The notes under the pieces are model-generated. The model searched no databases. It was not told where the DNA came from and saw nothing but the letters and a program-made list of their open reading frames with translations. From the NCBI GenBank assembly GCA_937944075.1, contig CALDZZ010000257.1, positions 1-18,565 of the forward strand: 18,565 bases of DNA, written 5' to 3'. Source of the DNA: an uncultured Rhizobiaceae group bacterium. Its GTDB lineage: Bacteria; Pseudomonadota; Alphaproteobacteria; Rhizobiales; Rhizobiaceae. The translations under genes were made by a program, and so were the position numbers. Below, piece by piece: positions 12,998-18,565 of this stretch (positions within the stretch are counted from its first letter, which is position 1; every line of letters begins with the position of its first letter).

Positions 12998-15055
12998 ATG
13001 AGTGATTTTGAAGGCGTAAGCCCGGCGTTGAATAATGCCTTGAAGAAACGTGAATATACCGAACTAACCCCTGTGCAGACATCTATGCTGGATCCCGAAC
13101 TGGCAAATGCTGATCTCTTGGTGTCAGCGCAAACCGGTTCTGGTAAAACGGTTGCCTTTGGCATTGCCATTGCACCAACCCTGCTTGGGGAACAAAACCG
13201 GTTTGAATATGCAGAACTTCCACTTGCGCTGATTGTGGCGCCCACACGTGAACTGGCTCTTCAGGTCAAACGCGAGCTAGATTGGCTTTATGCGGAAACT
13301 GGTGCCGTGATCACCTCTTGTGTTGGGGGAATGGACATTCGCACGGAGCGCAAAAACCTTCAACGCGGTGCGCATATTGTTGTGGGCACACCAGGGCGTC
13401 TTTGCGATCACATTCGGCGAAATGCACTTGATGTATCTGAAATTCAGGCGGTCGTACTGGACGAAGCAGATGAGATGCTGGATCTCGGTTTCAAGGAAGA
13501 CCTTGAATACATTTTGCAGGAAACCCCAAAGTCACGCCGCACCTTGATGTTCTCGGCCACTGTTCCAGCAATGATCGGCAAGCTTGCAAAGCAATATCAA
13601 AACGATGCAGTTCGGGTGAAAACCTCTGAAGAACAAAAACAGCATGTAGACATCGAATATCGTGCCCTGGTGACAGCGCCGCGAGAGCGCGAGAATGCAA
13701 TCATCAATGTGTTGCGCTATTACGAATCCGAAAATGCGATTATCTTTTGTAACACACGTGCAACCGTCAATCACATGATGGCACGATTGAACAATCGGGG
13801 ATTTTCCGTCGTTGCCCTTTCAGGTGAATTTAGCCAGTCAGAGCGAACCCATGCGCTTCAATCAATGCGCGATGGCCGTGCCCGGGTTTGTATTGCCACC
13901 GATGTTGCAGCCCGTGGCATTGATTTACCCAAGCTTGAATTGGTGATCCACGCTGAACTGCCAAACAATCCCGAGACATTGCTCCATAGAAGCGGGCGGA
14001 CGGGCCGGGCTGGTCGCAAGGGTGTAAGCGCAATGATTGTCGACCAAAAAGGCCGTAAGCGAGCAGAACGTCTTTTGCGCTTTGCCAAGATAAATGCTGA
14101 ATGGGCAACTCCGCCATCTGCTGACGATGTAATCAAGCGCGATGAAGAACGCATTTTGGCCGATCCGATTTTTACCAATCCGATGGAAGATACTGAAAAG
14201 GATCTGGTTGAAAAGCTTTTGGAAAATTTCACCATTGAACAACTTGCAACCGCTTTTACCAGACTAAGCCATGCCGGGCGATCAGCGCCTGAAGATGTAC
14301 AATCTGTTTCCTTTGATGCACCCAAACCCGGTTCATTCAAGGACAGGGATCGTGGTGGTCGAGACGGTGGACGTGAAGGCGGAAGACAACGCCGTGAGGA
14401 ATTTGATGAAAGTATCTGGTTTACCATCTCGGTTGGCCGAAAACAAAATGCAGAACCACGCTGGCTCATTCCATTGCTCTGCAAATCCGGTGACATCACC
14501 AAGGCGGATATTGGCGTTATAAAAATGCAACAGGAAGAGACCCTAATCCAGCTGGATGCAGCACAGGCAGAAGGTTTTTTTGACAAGGTTGGCCCCAATC
14601 AGACGATTGATAAAAACATCCGCATCAAGCGCCTGCCAGGCAAACCAAAAGAGGGTGCCGAACCCTATGTGAAGTCTGAACGTGGCGGCAGTGGTCGTGA
14701 CAAAAAGAAGTTTGAGGATCGCCCAAGACGTATTGACAAACCACGCCGTGAGCGTGGTGCGAAACGGGATGAATTTAACGACACATCAAAACCCAACAAA
14801 CCGTACAAGGCAAAAACCGAACCTTCACCGGAAGGCCGTGAGCTTCATACCAAACCGCCTTTGGACATGGGTGCACTTGGCAAAAAGCCTGCCAAGAAGA
14901 AGACAAAGAACAAGGTCGCCTTGAAAGAAGGCTGGGCAAAGAAAAAGCCCAAGGGCCGTACCAAGAATACTGGCAAGGCTAAATCCAGGAATCCTTCCAG
15001 CGGAAAAGATACCGGTGGTGGACTGCAAGGACTGAAACGAAAGAAATCAGACTAA
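12998..15055 (+). CDS. DEAD-box RNA helicase with DbpA-type RNA-binding domain and basic tail
   Basis: Starting at 12998 the product has 685 residues. All helicase motifs are intact: Q motif LTPVQ (23-27), AQTGSGKT (44-51), PTRELA (82-87), TPGR (131-134), DEAD (155-158), SAT (186-188), ATDVAARGID (300-309) and HRSGRTGRAG (330-339). After a Gly/Arg/Asp-rich linker (447-468), residues 472-545 resemble the DbpA/CsdA RNA-binding domain, and residues 546-685 are a Lys/Arg-rich disordered tail. It probably remodels rRNA or mRNA in ribosome assembly or cold adaptation. The frame is open to an ATG at 12947, but its extra 17 residues look unlike family N-termini. The MSDFEGVSPAL start fits better, though the AAAGAGA site before it is modest. 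The leader 12841-12997 has only a weak GCCTG-N9-CAGGC hairpin. Confidence 0.93.
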   Translation: MSDFEGVSPALNNALKKREYTELTPVQTSMLDPELANADLLVSAQTGSGKTVAFGIAIAPTLLGEQNRFEYAELPLALIVAPTRELALQVKRELDWLYAETGAVITSCVGGMDIRTERKNLQRGAHIVVGTPGRLCDHIRRNALDVSEIQAVVLDEADEMLDLGFKEDLEYILQETPKSRRTLMFSATVPAMIGKLAKQYQNDAVRVKTSEEQKQHVDIEYRALVTAPRERENAIINVLRYYESENAIIFCNTRATVNHMMARLNNRGFSVVALSGEFSQSERTHALQSMRDGRARVCIATDVAARGIDLPKLELVIHAELPNNPETLLHRSGRTGRAGRKGVSAMIVDQKGRKRAERLLRFAKINAEWATPPSADDVIKRDEERILADPIFTNPMEDTEKDLVEKLLENFTIEQLATAFTRLSHAGRSAPEDVQSVSFDAPKPGSFKDRDRGGRDGGREGGRQRREEFDESIWFTISVGRKQNAEPRWLIPLLCKSGDITKADIGVIKMQQEETLIQLDAAQAEGFFDKVGPNQTIDKNIRIKRLPGKPKEGAEPYVKSERGGSGRDKKKFEDRPRRIDKPRRERGAKRDEFNDTSKPNKPYKAKTEPSPEGRELHTKPPLDMGALGKKPAKKKTKNKVALKEGWAKKKPKGRTKNTGKAKSRNPSSGKDTGGGLQGLKRKKSD

Positions 15056-15057
15056 AT

Positions 15058-17607
15058 TCAGCCGCGCATTCTTTCAGCCTTTGGATCAAACAAGGGTTCG
15101 ACTGTAATGCGTGCGCTTTGTCTGATACCAAGAATTTCAATCTCAAACAGCCCCTCTTCCTCACGCTCTGCAAGTTCAGCTGGAATATACCCCTGTGCAA
15201 GTGATGCTTCCACATAATGGCCATAGCCACCAGAGGTAACCCAGCCAATTACACGCCATTCACCATCAATATGTGGCACACTTTTTGGCACTTCCTTGCC
15301 ACAAGCCTGAAAGCGCACTGCTCCATAACCATGCGGGGGTTCAATAGTGTCATAGTCCTTGTCCCCAACCTTGGCCCAGATCGGTTCATCACCCATAACG
15401 TCTGCATTATCTGCCTCAATGACAAAGGATACACGGCGCAGTTTTGGCCCGTCGGAAAATTCCCTTGAAGCAGCTTCTCGTCCGATAAAATCGTTCTTTG
15501 AAAGTTTGATGAAGCGATCCATGGAAGCATCATAAGGCCCGTATATTGGTCGCATTTCTGCAAACCATGATGGGAAATTTTTCTCAAGACGCATGGAGAG
15601 AAGCGCGCGCATTCCGAAATCCACAATGTCAAATTCAGCACCAGCTTCCTTGATGCCGTCATAAACCTTGCGTTGATAGACAGGCTCCATCCAGATTTCA
15701 TATCCCAGATCACCAGAGTAAGTCACACGGTTCACGATACACGGTGCGCCGTTAACATCCATTTCGCGAATATCCATGAAACGAAATGCCTCGTTGGAAA
15801 CATCTTCATCGCAGAGTTTGGCCAGCACCTTGCGGGCATTGGGTCCAGCGATTGAAAGTCCCATCAGGTCCATGTCGAAGCGATGAACCTGCACCGAATC
15901 ATCTTCCGGCAAGTGATCCATGAACCAGCGCATGTGATACCGCGATGCACCAAGTGACCCCCACATCATGAAAGCATCTTCATCCAGTTTGCCTATGGTG
16001 AAATCACCAATAAGTTTGCCGTTATCATTCAGCATCGGGGTGAGCATGATGCGGCCAGTCTTTGGCATGGTGTTGCACATCAAATGTGACAACCAGCTTT
16101 CAGCCCCCTCACCTGAAACCTGATATTTGGCAAAATTCGAGACCTCGGTCACGCCAACAGAATTTCTGACACCGCGAACCTCATTCCCAACATGTTCAAA
16201 ATCATTGGAACGGTGGAAAGACAACACATCATGGGCTTCCTCTTTGGAAGGTGCAAACCACAGGGGTGTTTCCAGCCCCCATGTATCGCCCATGACTGCA
16301 TGGTGTTTTTCTTTCAGCAAATCATACAGTGGCGTTGTTTGTTGCGGGCGTGCCGCGGGCAGTTCTTCATTGGGAAAACGGATTGAAAAGCGTTTGGAAT
16401 AATTCTCTCGAACTTTGGCATTGGTGTAACGCGGCGTTGCCCACTCACCAAAGCGGGTGACATCCATGCCCCAGATATCGTGACCGGGATCGCCATGTAC
16501 CATCCAGTTTGAAAGCGCCAAACCCACACCACCACCTTGTGAAAAGCCGGCCATGACGGCACAGGCACACCAGAAATTTGTGAGACCATCCACCGGACCC
16601 ACTAAAGGATTTCCATCGGGTGCGAATGTAAACGGCCCATTGATGGTTTGCTTGATACCCGCATTTTCGAAGGCCGGGAAATGTTTGAAACCGATTTCCA
16701 AGGATGGTGAAATTCGTTCCAGATCAGGTTGCAGAAGCTCATGACCAAAGTCCCATGGCGTTTCATTTGGTGACCATGGCTTGCAGGCTTTTTCATATGT
16801 TCCCAACAAGAGGCCCGTGCGTTCCTGTCGGGTATAAATTTCGCCCTTGAAATCAATCACGCCAACCAACTCTCGGCCTGTATCCTGATTAAACTCAAGC
16901 ACCTCCGGCATTTCCTCAGTGAGCAAATACATGTGCTCCATTGCCAACACTGGCAATTCAAGACCGACCATACGTCCCACTTCACGCGCCCAAAGCCCAC
17001 CAGCATTCACGACGTGCTCACAGCGGATTGTGCCTTTTTCGGTAACGACATTCCAGGTCCCATCAGCATCCTGCGTCAATTCCTCTACGCGGTTGCGCAA
17101 TTCAATTTCCGCTCCCAAAACCTTTGCTGCCTTGGCATAGGCGTGAGTTGTGCCCGAAGGATCCAAATGCCCTTCTACCGGGTCCCACAAAGCGCCAACA
17201 AAGTTTGTTTCATCCATCAGCGGGAACATGGCCTTGGCTTCGGAAGGTGTGATAATCTCCGTCTCCATGCCAAGGCAACGCCCTTGCGCTTGTGTGAGGC
17301 GCAAGAAGTCCATGCGCTCCTCGCTATCAGCCATCATGACACCACCCGTCAGATGCAGGCCACACGACTGCCCGGATATCTCTTCCAATTCATCGTAAAG
17401 CGAGACCGTATAGGCTTGCAGCTTGGCAACATTGGGGTCACCATTGAGCGTATGAAACCCGCCTGCTGCATGCCAGGAAGACCCGGATGTGAGTTCAGAG
17501 CGCTCAATCAGCAGTACATCTTTCCAACCTGCCTTGGCGAGATGATAAAGGACCGAACATCCCACGACACCACCACCGATAACTACCGCACGATATGAAT
17601 CTTTCAT
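15058..17607 (-). CDS. dimethylglycine/sarcosine dehydrogenase-like FAD protein (DAO-GCV_T)
   Basis: The 849-residue protein has the two-part layout of dimethylglycine and sarcosine dehydrogenases. The N-terminal DAO half carries the FAD motif VIGGGVVGCS (9-18) and GSSWHAAGG (42-50), where His-46 is the position that holds FAD covalently in this family. The middle FAO_M region is followed by a GCV_T-type tetrahydrofolate domain (about 440-730) with VTEVSNFAKYQVSG, VTYSGDLGYEIWM and FGMRALLSMRLEK, and a GCV_T C-terminal domain (about 740-840) with GWVTSGGYGHYVEASLAQGYI. It should demethylate an N-methyl amine and pass the C1 unit to folate. The precise substrate is open. AAAGGA seven bases before the ATG (17615-17620) supports the start and lies inside a tandem-repeat copy. 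Its end is two bases from the converging helicase gene. Confidence 0.88.
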   Translation of the reverse strand: MKDSYRAVVIGGGVVGCSVLYHLAKAGWKDVLLIERSELTSGSSWHAAGGFHTLNGDPNVAKLQAYTVSLYDELEEISGQSCGLHLTGGVMMADSEERMDFLRLTQAQGRCLGMETEIITPSEAKAMFPLMDETNFVGALWDPVEGHLDPSGTTHAYAKAAKVLGAEIELRNRVEELTQDADGTWNVVTEKGTIRCEHVVNAGGLWAREVGRMVGLELPVLAMEHMYLLTEEMPEVLEFNQDTGRELVGVIDFKGEIYTRQERTGLLLGTYEKACKPWSPNETPWDFGHELLQPDLERISPSLEIGFKHFPAFENAGIKQTINGPFTFAPDGNPLVGPVDGLTNFWCACAVMAGFSQGGGVGLALSNWMVHGDPGHDIWGMDVTRFGEWATPRYTNAKVRENYSKRFSIRFPNEELPAARPQQTTPLYDLLKEKHHAVMGDTWGLETPLWFAPSKEEAHDVLSFHRSNDFEHVGNEVRGVRNSVGVTEVSNFAKYQVSGEGAESWLSHLMCNTMPKTGRIMLTPMLNDNGKLIGDFTIGKLDEDAFMMWGSLGASRYHMRWFMDHLPEDDSVQVHRFDMDLMGLSIAGPNARKVLAKLCDEDVSNEAFRFMDIREMDVNGAPCIVNRVTYSGDLGYEIWMEPVYQRKVYDGIKEAGAEFDIVDFGMRALLSMRLEKNFPSWFAEMRPIYGPYDASMDRFIKLSKNDFIGREAASREFSDGPKLRRVSFVIEADNADVMGDEPIWAKVGDKDYDTIEPPHGYGAVRFQACGKEVPKSVPHIDGEWRVIGWVTSGGYGHYVEASLAQGYIPAELAEREEEGLFEIEILGIRQSARITVEPLFDPKAERMRG

Positions 17608-17612
17608 TTATG

Positions 17613-17738
17613 TTTCCTTTCGTGGCTGCGCCACTTATCGCCTCTTGGTATTTCTTCCCGTTCATGGCTGCGCCACTCATCGCCTCTTGGTATTACTTCC
17701 CGTTCATGGCTGCGCCACTCATCGCCTCTTGGTGTTAC
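17613..17738. repeat. threefold 42-bp tandem repeat filling a gap between two FAD oxidoreductase genes
   Basis: Copies occupy 17613-17654, 17655-17696 and 17697-17738. Copies 2 and 3 differ at one base; copy 1 differs from copy 2 at five. Each contains a small dyad, TGGC-TGC-GCCA, extended to GTGGC-TGC-GCCAC in copy 1. On the minus strand copy 3 includes the stop codon (17735-17737) of the upstream oxidoreductase gene, and copy 1 has diverged to give the ribosome binding site of the downstream one. Nearly the whole spacer is repeat. The 42-base unit is a multiple of three and is open on the plus strand, but no convincing gene reads it. Confidence 0.92.
17615..17620 (-). promoter_or_regulatory. 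ribosome binding site of the DAO-GCV_T gene, formed inside repeat copy 1
   Basis: AAAGGA on the minus strand lies seven bases before the ATG at 17605-17607. Copies 2 and 3 have GAACGGGAA at the equivalent place, whereas copy 1 has GAAAGGAAA, which is a much better Shine-Dalgarno sequence. The site fixes the start codon. Confidence 0.65.
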
Positions 17739-18565
17739 CCAATTACTGAGAATGATGAATTCGGATTGATCTCGCGATTGCGCGAGAATGTGCCGAGTGA
17801 AATTGTATGGCCGATGTTTTCCAGATTGAACATTATCGGGTCTGCATCGTGATCGTGCCCGCTCTCACATGCTTCAATGATGGCAGACATTATTTTACCA
17901 GCAACCGGCGCATTCTTGAACTGGTTTCCCGAAGTACCACAAGCCATGTAGAAGCCAGGAAGGTCGGATTTGTCATAAATCGGAATCCAGTCTTCCGTCA
18001 CATCATAAAGGGCAACAACGCCTTTTGCCTGTTCGGGAATGCCCAGCGAAGGCAGTCTTTGTGCAAAACGCATGACGAGTGTTTTGTTCTGATCTGTGAA
18101 TTCCATATTGTAATTATCAGGGTCTTCCACCCATTCACGCTCGTCACATTCGGGATCTTCCGAGCCAAGCAAAATGTGACCACCGACTTCAGAACGGGCA
18201 TAGGTTGAGATATCACTGTCTGAATAAACAAATTCCGGAATGCCGCGACCATAATCAAATTCAACCGGTGCCTTTACATGACTGACTTCATGACGAAGCG
18301 CGCGTGTTGACATGTTCATGCCTGAACGAACACCTGCCATTTCATTCAGGATGGATGAATGTGGTCCGCCGACATTGACGACAATGCCTGCATCTATTTC
18401 GGTTCCGTCAGCCAGTGTTACACCAGTAACCCGACCACCTGCTTGCCTGATCTCAGTAATTTCGGTTCTAAACATGAATTCCGCACCATGCGCCTCTGCC
18501 GCTCGTTGCGCATTATGAGCAGAAAGTTTTGGATCGGACACATAGCCGCCCTCCTGGAAAAGAAC
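17735..18565 (-). CDS. DAO-family FAD-dependent oxidoreductase, N-terminus cut by window edge
   Basis: The frame is open from base 18565 to the stop at 17735, giving 276 residues of the C-terminal part of a DAO-type flavoprotein; the GTG at 18541 is internal. The segment starts with FQEGGYVSDPKL and continues with a substrate-domain block, VVNVGGPHSSILNEMAG, RSEVGGHILLGSEDPECDE, and the second FAD contact ACGTSGNQFKNAPVAGKIM near the end. This is the usual C-terminal half of a sarcosine/glycine oxidase-like enzyme of around 430-450 residues. It has no GCV_T domain, unlike its downstream neighbour. The two genes share orientation and a short repeat-filled spacer, which suggests one transcript. 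The pair could act on related N-methylated substrates; that is inference. Confidence 0.82.
   Translation of the reverse strand, partial: VLFQEGGYVSDPKLSAHNAQRAAEAHGAEFMFRTEITEIRQAGGRVTGVTLADGTEIDAGIVVNVGGPHSSILNEMAGVRSGMNMSTRALRHEVSHVKAPVEFDYGRGIPEFVYSDSDISTYARSEVGGHILLGSEDPECDEREWVEDPDNYNMEFTDQNKTLVMRFAQRLPSLGIPEQAKGVVALYDVTEDWIPIYDKSDLPGFYMACGTSGNQFKNAPVAGKIMSAIIEACESGHDHDADPIMFNLENIGHTISLGTFSRNREINPNSSFSVIG

Noticed and set aside
13858..14598. Long minus-strand open frame of 246 codons opposite the helicase
   Set aside because: It is Ser/Arg-rich, has no recognisable domain and lies wholly antisense to conserved helicase motifs, as expected for a shadow frame.
16933..17598. Plus-strand open frame of 221 codons opposite the DAO-GCV_T gene
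   Set aside because: It has no known motifs and overlaps the conserved FAD-binding region of a clearly real gene.
17613..17738. Possible CRISPR array
   Set aside because: The copies abut directly with no spacers, there are only three, and no cas gene is in view.
17595..17852. Plus-strand open frame of 85 codons containing a threefold 14-residue hydrophobic repeat with the core PFMAAPLIASWY
   Set aside because: It begins inside the opposite-strand flavoenzyme gene and ends inside the other, has no ribosome binding site, and its length follows from the 42-bp repeat being a multiple of three. The repeat explains it without a gene.

Overview
The window reads as accessory-rich chromosomal DNA from an alphaproteobacterium, probably of the order Hyphomicrobiales (Rhizobiales). 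The basis is protein resemblance: a SIMPL-domain exported protein very like Brucella BP26/Omp28, a rhodanese-ChrB fusion of the kind seen in that group, an ExoY-like sugar transferase and DAO-GCV_T (dimethylglycine dehydrogenase-like) flavoproteins. Base composition is moderately AT-leaning for that order by eye. The genus cannot be named from this sequence. I see no rRNA, insertion sequence, phage gene, CRISPR array or toxin-antitoxin pair.

Layout. (1) 1-2058: the 3' part of cysQ, a tRNA with anticodon CAU on the minus strand, a BP26-like exported SIMPL protein, then a small, very basic exported protein on the minus strand. The last two converge on a pair of strong hairpins, one of which is a good intrinsic terminator for the minus strand. 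(2) 2230-6664: a compact minus-strand operon whose transcription order is GntR/FCD regulator, DapA-family lyase, PuuC-like aldehyde dehydrogenase, DAO-family FAD oxidoreductase. The genes overlap or nearly touch, and a recognisable promoter with a palindromic operator inside its spacer lies just upstream. It looks like a self-regulated catabolic operon for an amine or amino-acid-like compound. (3) 6813-10728: an ExoY-like polyprenyl-phosphate sugar transferase, a rhodanese/ChrB plus ChrA chromate-resistance pair, and UDP-glucuronate decarboxylase (UDP-xylose synthase). The two carbohydrate genes flank the chromate pair. (4) 10940-12840: two translationally coupled permeases, DMT/EamA then AEC family. 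(5) 12998-15055: a DEAD-box RNA helicase with a DbpA-type RNA-binding domain and a long basic tail. (6) 15058-18565: two minus-strand FAD oxidoreductases. One is an 849-residue dimethylglycine/sarcosine dehydrogenase-like protein and the other is cut by the window edge. They are separated only by a threefold 42-bp tandem repeat.

How the genes work together. The 2.2-6.7 kb operon can supply an oxidase, a lyase and an aldehyde dehydrogenase acting in series under one regulator, although no transporter or racemase is visible. The 15-18.6 kb pair suggests oxidative N-demethylation that feeds C1 units to tetrahydrofolate. ChrB-ChrA would expel chromate.

The most interesting structures are the repeat spacer at 17613-17738, which supplies both the stop codon of the upstream gene and the ribosome binding site of the downstream one; the GntR operon with its embedded operator; and the rhodanese-ChrB fusion with an inverted repeat just downstream of its predicted promoter. 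I did not find a clearly new defence or mobile system. The gene families here are mostly recognisable, and what is new, if anything, lies in their combination and in the repeat.
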